Positions 26,415-35,420 of a stretch of 64,000 bases of DNA are shown one piece after another; position 1 is the first letter of the stretch, and each line of letters begins with the position of its first letter. The notes below the pieces were generated by a model. The model was not told the origin of the DNA, searched no databases, and was given only the letters and a program-made list of their open reading frames with translations. The position numbers were made by a program, and so were the translations under genes. This DNA comes from Paenibacillus amylolyticus (GTDB taxonomy: Bacteria; Bacillota; Bacilli; Paenibacillales; Paenibacillaceae). The DNA is taken from positions 248,001 to 312,000 of the forward strand of contig NZ_BCNV01000005.1 in the NCBI RefSeq assembly GCF_001570725.1. Reading direction: 5' to 3'.

Positions 26415-28010
26415 ATGAGATTTAAAGGGGCAGGAAGAAAAAGTGTAATGGCAGCGATACTGGCAATCAGCCTTGCGGGTTGTAGCGGTGGAACAGAGGC
26501 GGGCAATGATGCGGGAAGTACCCCAACCAGCTCGGAACCAGCATTTAATTACACTGGTGCAGGTCCTGTAACCGATCAGCCGGATGCTAAGTTGTCTGTT
26601 CTCGGAACCAACGCATGGACGACCAATGTGGATCTGTCTACCGCCGCCATTGTGAAGAAAATCGAGAGCAATGCTGGTGTTGAGGTCGATTGGGATCTGA
26701 TTCCACCACAGAATTACGCGGATGCCGTGAATCCGAGGCTGGCTGCGGGTACGGGATTGCCAGATATCGTATATCTGCCGGATCAGGATCAGCTCATGAA
26801 ATACATCAACAGTGGCCTGTTTATCCCGATTAACGAACTGGTGGATAAGTACGGCGTCAATCTCAAAAAAATATATGAAAAGTCCCCTTCGGTTAAAGCC
26901 AGTTTAACGACGCCAGATGGTAAAATGTATTATATCCCGCAACAGACGCTCACCCGAAACTATATGCCTGTGTTTATGATCAATCAGCGCTGGCTGAAGC
27001 AGCTGGGATTGAACGAACCGACTACACTGGATGAGTTCACGGCGATGCTGCGCAAATTCAAGACGGATGACCCGAATGGCAACGGGCAGGCTGATGAAAT
27101 TCCGCTGTCCATGGAATCGAAATTTGTGTCGATGGCCTTTGGCCCGGCGTTTGGACTTGATCTGTCCAATCAATTCTATGCAGACGATCAGGGCAAGGTA
27201 CATTTCAGCTATTATGAGCCTGCCTACAAGGAATATCTCACCTATTTAAACGGACTGTACAAAGAAGGCCTGCTTGGCGTGGATTATGCCAGTACGACAA
27301 GTGATCAGGTGACCTCGCGCATCTCTCAGGATGTGACGGGAGCGACGTTTAATTTTAGCTGGTACATGTCGATGGTCTACAGCCCGCTCTTTAAGGATTA
27401 TGATCCGGCAGAGCCCATTTTCAAAGGCATCTTGCCACTAAAAGGACCGCATGGCGATCAGTTCTATGTAGGACGTACACCGGTAAGTGGCATCTTCGGC
27501 ATTACACGTGACAGCAAAAATCCGGAGCTTGCTTTCCGTTTCCTGGACTATGCCGTAAGTGAGGAAGCGCAGACGTATTATACGTGGGGTATCAAGGACG
27601 ATACGTATACGGAAGAGAACGGCGTGAAGACATTCACGGACAAAGGCAAAGACAATGAATACATTCAGAAGCTCGGCATCGGTCCGGTCAATCTGCCTAA
27701 CATTCAATCCACCGACTCTGCTGATTCTGTCGTAGCCGAATGGCATGCCAAGCTCGATAAGGAGCTGGAGCTTTACATCCGTGAGCCGTTCCCGTTTGTC
27801 TACGCACTGCCGGATGAAGCGAGTGTGGAGAGCATGGCGATGCCTGACATCACGACATATGTGGAAGAGATGAACTTCAAGTTTATTAGCGGAGATGCGA
27901 GTCTGGATCAGTTCGACAGTTATATTGAAACATTGAAAAAGATGAATATTGAGCAGGTTATTGCAGGCAGACAGGCGCAGTATGATCGATATAAAGCTGC
28001 ACAGCAATAA
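26415..28010 (+). CDS. Extracellular solute-binding lipoprotein (LplA-like)
   Basis: Binding protein of 531 aa anchored by a lipid. The signal peptide ends in the lipobox SLAGC with Cys23, followed by a Gly/Ser/Asn linker and a large two-lobed solute-binding domain (family 1 type, 500+ aa as in LplA/YtcQ). The region DDPNGNGQADEIPLS resembles the Ca-binding-like loop common in this group. TAAGGAGGAATGATGG precedes the ATG. It follows the two permeases and should capture the oligosaccharide released from pectin outside the cell. Confidence 0.92.
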   Translation: MRFKGAGRKSVMAAILAISLAGCSGGTEAGNDAGSTPTSSEPAFNYTGAGPVTDQPDAKLSVLGTNAWTTNVDLSTAAIVKKIESNAGVEVDWDLIPPQNYADAVNPRLAAGTGLPDIVYLPDQDQLMKYINSGLFIPINELVDKYGVNLKKIYEKSPSVKASLTTPDGKMYYIPQQTLTRNYMPVFMINQRWLKQLGLNEPTTLDEFTAMLRKFKTDDPNGNGQADEIPLSMESKFVSMAFGPAFGLDLSNQFYADDQGKVHFSYYEPAYKEYLTYLNGLYKEGLLGVDYASTTSDQVTSRISQDVTGATFNFSWYMSMVYSPLFKDYDPAEPIFKGILPLKGPHGDQFYVGRTPVSGIFGITRDSKNPELAFRFLDYAVSEEAQTYYTWGIKDDTYTEENGVKTFTDKGKDNEYIQKLGIGPVNLPNIQSTDSADSVVAEWHAKLDKELELYIREPFPFVYALPDEASVESMAMPDITTYVEEMNFKFISGDASLDQFDSYIETLKKMNIEQVIAGRQAQYDRYKAAQQ

Positions 28011-28036
28011 GTTTCCCAAGGTATGAAGGGTGTTGA

Positions 28037-29008
28037 TTGATTTTGATAACCATTAAAGACATTGCCAAATTGGCGGGGGTGAGCTATAGCACGGTATCCA
28101 AGGCCCTTAACGATGATCCGCGGATCAAACCGGCGACGAAACAGAAGGTGCTCGCCGTTGCGGAGAAACACCAGTATCGGAAAAACATGTTGGCTCGTCA
28201 GCTCTCCACAGGCAGAAGCAATATCATCGGTTTTGTGCTGGATGAGCTGAGTAATCCGCTGTTCTCGAACATATCCGGCAGTCTGCACGCAGAACTGAAG
28301 AAACGGGGATACCAGATGATTCTGGTCGTCGCCGATGACGGGGTGGATGTCTTCAGCCAGCTTCGCGTGGACGGTTGTATCCTGTGGGACTATGCCTTGG
28401 ACAATCGGGATGTATTTTGGAAAAAGTTTGCCACGCTCAACATGCCATGTTTCGTGCTGGGTACAGATGAGACACCGAACTCTCCATACATTAAGATTGA
28501 TCGGAAAGAGGGCATATTCAAAGCAGTGGAGCACCTGCAATCACTGGGTCATACCCGAATCGGTTTTATTGGCAACTCGCAAAATATCAAACTGGAAGGA
28601 TACAGGGAGGCTATGCAGCGCACAGGCCTGGTGTTCAACGAAGACCATGTACTGCCAGCATACTCCTCTTGGGAGGACGGATATTTTGCCATACGTCATC
28701 ATACATTTGGCCCGGAGTCGCCCACGGCTTTTATCGGATTGAACAACCTGGTGACCCGGGGAGCGCTGCGGGCTTTGCTTGAAGCAGGTTATAGCGTCCC
28801 CAGGGATATCTCATTAATCGGTTACGATGATCTGCCAGATATGCAATACGCTGAGGTCGCATTGACAACCATCGGACCACCGCTGGATGAACTGGCTGCG
28901 CAGGCGGCAGAGCTGATTGTATCGTTGATCCGTGATGAACAGGTGGACTATCCGGTAGTAATTCAGCCGAAGCTGAATCATCGTAATTCAACGGCAAAGT
29001 GTCAGTAA
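28037..29008 (+). CDS. LacI family transcriptional regulator
   Basis: Regulator of 323 aa. The N-terminal helix-turn-helix ITIKDIAKLAGVSYSTVSKALND is followed by the hinge (YRKNMLARQLSTGRSN) and a periplasmic-binding-like sensor domain (IIGFVLDELSNPLFSN, later PTAFIGLNNLVTRGALRAL). Starts are TTG (28037, or 28043) with GAAGGGTG upstream. It lies inside the pectin operon and most likely binds the two palindromes upstream of the first permease gene, releasing when a pectin-derived sugar is present. Confidence 0.92.
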   Translation: MILITIKDIAKLAGVSYSTVSKALNDDPRIKPATKQKVLAVAEKHQYRKNMLARQLSTGRSNIIGFVLDELSNPLFSNISGSLHAELKKRGYQMILVVADDGVDVFSQLRVDGCILWDYALDNRDVFWKKFATLNMPCFVLGTDETPNSPYIKIDRKEGIFKAVEHLQSLGHTRIGFIGNSQNIKLEGYREAMQRTGLVFNEDHVLPAYSSWEDGYFAIRHHTFGPESPTAFIGLNNLVTRGALRALLEAGYSVPRDISLIGYDDLPDMQYAEVALTTIGPPLDELAAQAAELIVSLIRDEQVDYPVVIQPKLNHRNSTAKCQ

Positions 29009-29078
29009 CGACGAACAAGAATGATTAGACGCACATGTGCACGTTAAGGATGGTACAACATTCAAGGAGGTGTCCGTT

Positions 29079-30191
29079 ATGCAAGTACAGACGCAATTAT
29101 CCTGGTCTGAGCGAATAGCAGAGACGATTATCCAGCAATGTGATGGGAACGGCTATCATGCGTTTCCTTCTGAACGATGGGCTTATGTTCAGGGTATGAC
29201 ACTAATGGCAATGGCGCAAACGGGGAAACAGTACGGTAAGGACGAGTATATTGCTTTTATGAAGAGACATATGGATATGTATGTGCAGCAAGATGGTTCC
29301 ATTGCGACGTATTCACTTGAAGAATACAACCTGGATCAGATCAATCAGGGCAAAAACCTGTTTGGGCTGATGGATACTACCGGAGATCAGCGTTACACGG
29401 AAGCCGCGCATCTACTGGCGGCGCAACTTGCAGGGCAGCCCCGAACATCTGAGGGCGGCTTTTGGCACAAAAAGATCTATCCTTTCCAGATGTGGCTGGA
29501 CGGATTGTATATGTCATCGCCTTTTCTGGCTCAGTATGCGAAGCAGTTCAACCGACCGGAATTATGGGATGAGGTAGCTCATCAGATTCTGCTGATTGAA
29601 CGCAAGACACGTGATCCACGCACCGGACTGCTTTATCATGGCTGGGATGAATCGAAGGAACAGGTCTGGGCAGATTCATTGACGGGATGTTCGGCTCACT
29701 TCTGGAGTCGTGCCATGGGCTGGTATGCGATGGCTATTGTAGACAGCGTAGAGCATTTCCCTGTGCATCATCCAAAGCGTGGGACGATCATTGGCATCTT
29801 CGAACGGATGTGTAACGCGTTGGTTCGGGTGCAGGAGCAGGAGAGTGGGCTGTGGTTCCAAGTGCTTGATCAGGGTTTCCGCAAAGGAAATTATCTGGAA
29901 GCTTCCGGCTCTAGTATGTTCGTGTATGCACTCGCGAAGGGTGTACGCTTGCGTTATCTGGAGCCACACTTTAGAGAGGCAGCGGATAAAGGTTGGAACG
30001 GACTCACCTCCAGACTGGTGGAAGAAACCGCTGACGGAGTGAAGCTGAATGGAATCTGCCACGGGGCAGGACTCAGTCTGGACCGGGATGGATCGTACAG
30101 CTACTATGTGACCGAAGCGATTGTAAGCGATTCCTTTATGGGTATGGCTCCGTTATTGCTGGCTGCGCTGGAAATGGAGCGATTGTCATGA
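29079..30191 (+). CDS. GH105 unsaturated rhamnogalacturonyl/uronyl hydrolase (YteR-like)
   Basis: Cytoplasmic glycosidase of about 370 aa (YteR is 373). It removes the unsaturated uronic acid left at the end of pectin-lyase oligomers by hydrating its double bond. The alpha6/alpha6-barrel pattern is clear; the catalytic Asp is Asp141 in QMWLDGLYM, and WSRAMGWYAMA is a further conserved block. The frame opens at 29037, but ATG 29079 has AAGGAGGTG 7 nt upstream and gives the family length. No signal peptide, so it acts on imported oligomers. Its stop overlaps the pectin methylesterase start (ATGA). Confidence 0.92.
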   Translation: MQVQTQLSWSERIAETIIQQCDGNGYHAFPSERWAYVQGMTLMAMAQTGKQYGKDEYIAFMKRHMDMYVQQDGSIATYSLEEYNLDQINQGKNLFGLMDTTGDQRYTEAAHLLAAQLAGQPRTSEGGFWHKKIYPFQMWLDGLYMSSPFLAQYAKQFNRPELWDEVAHQILLIERKTRDPRTGLLYHGWDESKEQVWADSLTGCSAHFWSRAMGWYAMAIVDSVEHFPVHHPKRGTIIGIFERMCNALVRVQEQESGLWFQVLDQGFRKGNYLEASGSSMFVYALAKGVRLRYLEPHFREAADKGWNGLTSRLVEETADGVKLNGICHGAGLSLDRDGSYSYYVTEAIVSDSFMGMAPLLLAALEMERLS

Positions 30192-31243
30192 GTAAGCAGG
30201 TGTCACCAGATATAAATCTGGGTCAATCGATGCGATATTATACCGTTTCTCCGGATGGGACGGGTGATTATGCTACCATACAAGCTGCAATTGATGCCGC
30301 TCCGGACCACGGAACCGAAAGCTTCACGATCCGAATTAAGGCTGGCATATATTACGAGAAGCTGGATATTGAGAAGCCTATGATTCATCTAATCGGTGAG
30401 GGAGCGGAGCATACTGTCATTACATATGATGATTATGCGCTCAAGAAGTTCCCGGATGGGTCGCAGTATCATACCTTTCATTCCTACACAGCTTTCATCG
30501 GGGCAGACGATTTTACAGCAGAGCAAATATCCTTCGTTAACTCAGCCGGGCCGGGCAAGGTAGTAGGTCAGGCGTTGGCTGTGTACGTGGATGGAGATCG
30601 GGCAGCGTTCCGCAGTTGTCGCTTCATCGGCCATCAGGATACGATCTTTACCGGACCATTGCCAGAGCAGCCGCTGGATCGCAGCTACTTTGGCGGGCCA
30701 CGGGATGGGGCGGAGCGGCGTAAGCTGCGTCAATATTATGAGCACTGCTACATTGAGGGCGACATCGATTTTATTTTTGGCTCGGCAACGGCTGTGTTCA
30801 AGGGTTGTGAGATCTTTGCCAAGAACCGTTTGTCCGATACGGCGATTGCGAACGGTGAGGTGAATGGCTGGATCACGGCAGCCTCTACTCCGGAGGATGT
30901 GCCTTATGGGTATGTGTTTATGGATTGTGATCTCACCAGCAATGCACCTCCTCAGTCGGTATACCTCGGCAGGCCATGGCGTAATCATGCCAAAGTCTGT
31001 TTCTTGAACTGTTGGATCGGTGCTCATGTGAAGCAGGAGGGCTGGCATAATTGGAACAAGGCAGATGCTGAAGCGACGGTTGCGTACGCCGAATATAACA
31101 GCGCCGGACCTGGGGCAGGCACTACGATGGCGCGGGTTCCCTGGGCAAAAACACTAAGTGATCAGGAAGCGGCCGAATACGCGATACCTCTTATTCTGTC
31201 CGGTGTAGACGGGTGGCAACCTTTCGGTGAGGAGAAGGGTTAA
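30188..31243 (+). CDS. Pectin methylesterase (CE8), cytoplasmic
   Basis: CE8 enzyme of 351 aa that removes methyl esters from galacturonate. Right-handed beta-helix motifs are in order: TVSPDGTGDYATIQAAID (19-36), GQAL (127-130), HQDT with Gln150/Asp151, GDIDFIFG with Asp194, and LGRPW with Arg262/Trp264, all the catalytic residues of the family. There is no signal peptide, so it should act inside the cell on imported methylated oligomers, in step with the overlapping GH105 gene. A terminator follows 53 bp after the stop, closing the operon. Confidence 0.92.
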   Translation: MSKQVSPDINLGQSMRYYTVSPDGTGDYATIQAAIDAAPDHGTESFTIRIKAGIYYEKLDIEKPMIHLIGEGAEHTVITYDDYALKKFPDGSQYHTFHSYTAFIGADDFTAEQISFVNSAGPGKVVGQALAVYVDGDRAAFRSCRFIGHQDTIFTGPLPEQPLDRSYFGGPRDGAERRKLRQYYEHCYIEGDIDFIFGSATAVFKGCEIFAKNRLSDTAIANGEVNGWITAASTPEDVPYGYVFMDCDLTSNAPPQSVYLGRPWRNHAKVCFLNCWIGAHVKQEGWHNWNKADAEATVAYAEYNSAGPGAGTTMARVPWAKTLSDQEAAEYAIPLILSGVDGWQPFGEEKG

Positions 31244-31295
31244 TCGGCGGGAAGTCATGCTTTCTACTGTGCAAAATCAAGCAAAATCTAAGATG

Positions 31296-31343
31296 AAAGG
31301 CTCTCTTTCAAGTCTCTTAAGGACTTGGTAGAGAGCCTTTTTT
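31296..31343 (+). terminator. Terminator of the pectin operon
   Basis: AAAGGCTCTCT pairs with AGAGAGCCTTT, with an inner AAGTC/GACTT stem, followed by a T run. Confidence 0.88.
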
Positions 31344-31417
31344 GTGCGGTATCTTACATTTTTCGCCCCCTATAGAAATAATTTATCCCTTATCTGATTT
31401 GCATTTTACTGATTAAA

Positions 31418-31447
31418 TACAGGGTGAGGATCTGTAAATTCCCTGTA
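31418..31447. promoter_or_regulatory. Inverted repeat upstream of the chitinase genes
   Basis: TACAGGG (31418-31424) and CCCTGTA (31441-31447) flank a 16-bp spacer with a further CTGTAAATT direct copy. It lies about 190 bp before the chiD start in an otherwise gene-free leader (31344-31632); candidate operator or RNA hairpin. No clear promoter was identified. Confidence 0.35.
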
Positions 31448-31632
31448 AAATTTGGATGGTTTTTATTAAAAAAAGAACGAGAGGGAAGGTCCATTCTGGT
31501 AAGGAAGGGAGTGAAGAAGACACTCAGCGTCAGACGGTTGATAAGGCACGAATCGATCGCGGCTCACATGTAAGTGTACCATTGAAGCTTTGTTTGCAAG
31601 GTGAGAATAACCCAGTACAGGAGGGATTTTGC

Positions 31633-33204
31633 TTGAATAAAGCTGTTCAATTCCGCCCGGTCATTACATTCGCTTTGGCATTTCTTCTGATTATTTCGTG
31701 GTTTGCACCAAGAGTTGACGCCGCTGCCCTATGGCAGGCAGGCACCGCATACAAGAAAGGAGATCTAGTAACATATCAAAATAAAGATTATGAGTGTATT
31801 CAGTCCCATACGGCGTTGACGGGTTGGGAGCCCTCTGTTGTGCCCGCGTTGTGGAAATACGTCGGGGATGGTTCGGGAGGGGAAACGCCAACGCCAGATA
31901 CGGCACCCCCTTCTGTTCCTGCGGGTCTGACTTCATCCTCCATCACGGACACCTCCGTGAGTCTTTCCTGGAATGCATCCACGGATAACGTGGGCGTAAC
32001 GGGATATGAGGTGTATCGAAACGGTGTTCTCGTGACAAGCACCTCAGCTACAACGGCTGTAGTCACGGGACTGACAGCTGGTACGACTTATGTTTTTACG
32101 GTAAAAGCAAAAGATGCCGCAGGCAATACATCCGCTGCGAGCACCTCCCTCAGTGTAACGACTTCCAACGGATCTTCTAATCCCGGGCCAACCGGCAGCA
32201 AATGGCTGATCGGCTACTGGCACAACTTTGACAATGGCTCGACCAATATCAGACTTCGTAACGTATCAACAGCTTATGACGTCATTAATGTCTCCTTTGC
32301 CGAACCGATTTCACATGGCAGCGGAACACTTGCTTTTACTCCGTATAATGCGACGGTAGCCGAATTCAAATCCGATATTGCCTACCTTCAAAGCCAAGGA
32401 AAAAAAGTGCTGCTTTCCATGGGGGGAGCCAATGGCACCATTGAACTCACCGATGCGACCAAGAGACAGCAGTTCGAAGAATCGTTAAAATCGATTATTT
32501 CCACCTATGGTTTCAATGGTCTTGATATCGATCTGGAAGGAAGCTCCCTGTCTCTGAATGCAGGAGATACCGATTTCCGTAGTCCGACGACACCGAAGAT
32601 CGTTAACCTCATTAATGGCGTAAAAGCGGTTAAATCTCATTTTGGAGCTAACTTCATTCTGACGGCAGCACCGGAGACGGCCTATGTACAGGGCGGATAT
32701 CTGAGCTATGGCGGTCCTTGGGGAGCATACCTTCCAGTCATCCATGCCTTGCGTAATGACCTGAGCCTGCTTCATGTGCAGCATTATAACACGGGCTCCA
32801 TGGTGGGGCTGGATGGGCGCTCTTACGCCCAAGGAACAGCTGATTTCCATGTGGCCATGGCGGAGATGCTGCTTCAAGGCTTTCATGTAGGCGGCAGCAC
32901 AGGCCCATTCTTCAGTCCCTTGCGACCGGACCAGATTGCAATCGGTGTGCCGGCTTCCCAACAGGCTGCCGGAGGTGGTTATACGACCCCAGTCGAGCTG
33001 CAAAAGGCATTAAATTATTTGATCAAAGGCGTATCATACGGCGGTTCCTATACCCTTCGCCAACCTGCAGGTTATGTGGGTCTTAAGGGGATTATGACCT
33101 GGTCCATCAACTGGGATGCATATACAAACAACCAGTTCTCAAATGCACATCGTTCATTCCTGAATGGTTTTAGCACGCAAACAACAAAGGAGGTTGTGTA
33201 CTAA
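31633..33204 (+). CDS. chiD: Secreted GH18 chitinase, ChiD-type (CBM5/12-FnIII-GH18)
   Basis: About 523 aa. TTG at 31633 with GGAGG 8 nt upstream directly precedes a signal peptide (1-30, cleavage after VDA); the open frame to 31456 lacks such support. Domains: chitin-binding CBM5/12 (31-77, LWQAGTAYKKGDLVTY...GWEP...PALW), FnIII (about 93-178), GH18 (about 188-515). The catalytic strand reads N295-G-L-D298-I-D300-L-E302: acid Glu302 and the two nearer Asp are kept, but the first Asp of DxxDxDxE is Asn. The gene abuts the next chitinase, whose ribosome site lies inside the chiD 3' end, so both are one unit for extracellular chitin breakdown. Confidence 0.9.
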   Translation: MNKAVQFRPVITFALAFLLIISWFAPRVDAAALWQAGTAYKKGDLVTYQNKDYECIQSHTALTGWEPSVVPALWKYVGDGSGGETPTPDTAPPSVPAGLTSSSITDTSVSLSWNASTDNVGVTGYEVYRNGVLVTSTSATTAVVTGLTAGTTYVFTVKAKDAAGNTSAASTSLSVTTSNGSSNPGPTGSKWLIGYWHNFDNGSTNIRLRNVSTAYDVINVSFAEPISHGSGTLAFTPYNATVAEFKSDIAYLQSQGKKVLLSMGGANGTIELTDATKRQQFEESLKSIISTYGFNGLDIDLEGSSLSLNAGDTDFRSPTTPKIVNLINGVKAVKSHFGANFILTAAPETAYVQGGYLSYGGPWGAYLPVIHALRNDLSLLHVQHYNTGSMVGLDGRSYAQGTADFHVAMAEMLLQGFHVGGSTGPFFSPLRPDQIAIGVPASQQAAGGGYTTPVELQKALNYLIKGVSYGGSYTLRQPAGYVGLKGIMTWSINWDAYTNNQFSNAHRSFLNGFSTQTTKEVVY

Positions 33205-35304
33205 ATGCCCAATGTAAATAAACACACTATTTTGAAGAAAACCGCAACGTTTTTCCTGGGTCTATCTCTGCTCTTATCCGTCATTGTTCCTTCTTTTGTG
33301 CTCCAACCCGCTACGGCAGCAGCTGCAGATTCTTATAAAATTGTTGGTTACTACCCGTCCTGGGCTGCGTACGGGAGAAACTATAATGTAACTGATATCG
33401 ATCCAAACAAAGTGACGCATATCAACTATGCTTTTGCAGATATTTGCTGGAACGGCATTCATGGAAATCCGGACCCTTCGGGCCCAAATCCGGTGACATG
33501 GACCTGTCAGAATGAAAAAAGCCAGACGATCAATGTGCCCAACGGAACAATCGTGCTTGGCGATCCATGGATTGATACGGGTAAGACATTTGCAGGGGAT
33601 ACGTGGGATCAACCCATCGCAGGCAACATCAATCAGCTGAACAAGCTAAAACAAATCAATCCTAATCTGAAGACAATCATCTCCGTGGGAGGATGGACGT
33701 GGTCCAATCGCTTCTCCGATGTAGCCGCGACGGCTGCAACGCGAGAGGTCTTTGCGAACTCTGCCGTGGACTTCCTGCGAAAATACAATTTTGACGGGGT
33801 CGATCTGGACTGGGAGTATCCGGTATCGGGTGGGCTGGATGGTAACAGCAAACGTCCTGAGGATAAGCAGAACTATACCCTGCTCCTGAGCAAAATCCGT
33901 GAAAAGCTGGATGCAGCAGGAGCTGTAGACGGCAAGAAGTATCTGCTTACGATTGCAAGCGGTGCATCGACGACCTATGTGGCCAATACGGAGCTTGCCA
34001 ATATAGCTGCCATCGTCGACTGGATTAATATTATGACATACGATTTTAACGGGGCTTGGCAAAAAGTCAGCGCGCATAACGCGCCGTTGAACTATGACCC
34101 TGCGGCTTCGACTGCTGGGGTGCCGGATGCCAATACATTTAATGTGGCTGCCGGAGCACAAGGGCATCTGAATGCAGGCGTACCAGCCGCTAAACTTGTG
34201 CTTGGTGTTCCGTTCTATGGACGTGGCTGGGATGGATGCGCACAGGCGGGCAATGGCCAGTATCAGACGTGCACGGGTGGTTCTTCCGTGGGAACATGGG
34301 AAGCAGGCTCCTTTGATTTCTACGATCTGGAGGCCAATTACATCAACAAAAACGGGTATACCCGTTACTGGAATGACACGGCGAAAGTGCCATATCTCTA
34401 TAATGCGTCCAACAAGCGCTTTATCAGCTATGACGATGCGGAGTCTATTGGATATAAAACCGCTTATATCAAAAGCAAAGGACTTGGCGGAGCGATGTTC
34501 TGGGAGCTTAGCGGTGACCGGAACAAAACACTTCAAAATAAACTGAAAGCCGATCTCCCTACCGGAGGTACAGTGCCTCCAGCAGATACGACGGCGCCAA
34601 GCGTACCCGGTAATGCCCGTTCGACAGGTGTGACAGCTACCTCCGTGACGCTGGCTTGGAATGCTTCAACAGATAATGTGGGTGTTACCGGTTATAACGT
34701 CTACAATGGTGCCAATCTTGTGACCTCCGTCAACGGGACGACCGCAACAATCAGCGGACTGTCAGCGGGTACGTCCTACAGCTTTACGGTAAAAGCAAAG
34801 GATGCGGCAGGTAATCTGTCTGCTGCCAGTAACGCTGTAACTGTAAGCACAACGACTCAGCCGGGAGGCGATACGCAAGCACCAACTGCACCAACGAACC
34901 TTGTGTCCACCGCGCAAACGACATCCAGCGTAACGCTGAGCTGGTCGGCATCCACGGATAACGTGGGTGTAACGGGTTATGATGTGTACAACGGAACGGT
35001 ACTGGCGACAACGGTGACCGGAACGACGGCAACGATCAGCGGGCTTGCAGCAGATACCTCGTACACATTTACGGTGAAAGCAAAAGATGCGGCGGGAAAT
35101 ACGTCTGCTGCGAGTAGTGCTGTGACTGTAAAAACGGCAACCGGAACGACGAATCCGGGCGTTTCCGCCTGGCAGGCCAATACAGCCTATACTGTTGGAC
35201 AGCTGGTGACGTATAGCGGCAAGACGTATAAATGCTTGCAGTCCCACACATCCTTGCCTGGGTGGGAACCATCCAATGTTCCTGCATTGTGGCAGGTCCA
35301 ATAG
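33205..35304 (+). CDS. chiA: Secreted GH18 chitinase, ChiA1-type (GH18-FnIII-FnIII-CBM12)
   Basis: Secreted chitinase of 699 aa, the same length and domain order as Bacillus circulans ChiA1. A signal peptide (about 1-41) precedes the GH18 barrel (about 43-455), with FDGVDLDWEYP giving Asp200, Asp202 and catalytic Glu204, the same numbers as ChiA1. Two FnIII repeats (about 461-545 and 557-642) are nearly identical, and a C-terminal CBM5/12 (about 654-699) binds crystalline chitin. ATG follows the chiD stop with no gap; AAAGGAGG lies in the chiD 3' end. ChiA1-type enzymes are processive and release chitobiose from reducing ends. Confidence 0.95.
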   Translation: MPNVNKHTILKKTATFFLGLSLLLSVIVPSFVLQPATAAAADSYKIVGYYPSWAAYGRNYNVTDIDPNKVTHINYAFADICWNGIHGNPDPSGPNPVTWTCQNEKSQTINVPNGTIVLGDPWIDTGKTFAGDTWDQPIAGNINQLNKLKQINPNLKTIISVGGWTWSNRFSDVAATAATREVFANSAVDFLRKYNFDGVDLDWEYPVSGGLDGNSKRPEDKQNYTLLLSKIREKLDAAGAVDGKKYLLTIASGASTTYVANTELANIAAIVDWINIMTYDFNGAWQKVSAHNAPLNYDPAASTAGVPDANTFNVAAGAQGHLNAGVPAAKLVLGVPFYGRGWDGCAQAGNGQYQTCTGGSSVGTWEAGSFDFYDLEANYINKNGYTRYWNDTAKVPYLYNASNKRFISYDDAESIGYKTAYIKSKGLGGAMFWELSGDRNKTLQNKLKADLPTGGTVPPADTTAPSVPGNARSTGVTATSVTLAWNASTDNVGVTGYNVYNGANLVTSVNGTTATISGLSAGTSYSFTVKAKDAAGNLSAASNAVTVSTTTQPGGDTQAPTAPTNLVSTAQTTSSVTLSWSASTDNVGVTGYDVYNGTVLATTVTGTTATISGLAADTSYTFTVKAKDAAGNTSAASSAVTVKTATGTTNPGVSAWQANTAYTVGQLVTYSGKTYKCLQSHTSLPGWEPSNVPALWQVQ

Positions 35305-35338
35305 TTAAAATATGAATTACAACATTTTTAAATATGAC

Positions 35339-35370
35339 GAAAAACCACCGGCTCCTGGTCCGGTGGTTTT
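35339..35370 (+). terminator. Terminator of the chitinase operon
   Basis: AAAACCACCGG pairs with CCGGTGGTTTT around an 8-nt loop. Confidence 0.88.
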
Positions 35371-35420
35371 CGCTATGCTATGTCAATGACAAACAAAGCA
35401 GCCTCCCAAAAGGCTATCTA

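Noticed and set aside
31456..31632. N-terminal extension of the ChiD-type chitinase
   Set aside because: It would place 59 charged residues before the signal peptide and block secretion; TTG 31633 has a strong ribosome site.
33646..34536. Minus-strand open frame of 296 aa inside the chiA gene
   Set aside because: Antisense shadow of the GH18 domain; composition (many Ile, Arg, Cys) is not protein-like and there is no start signal.
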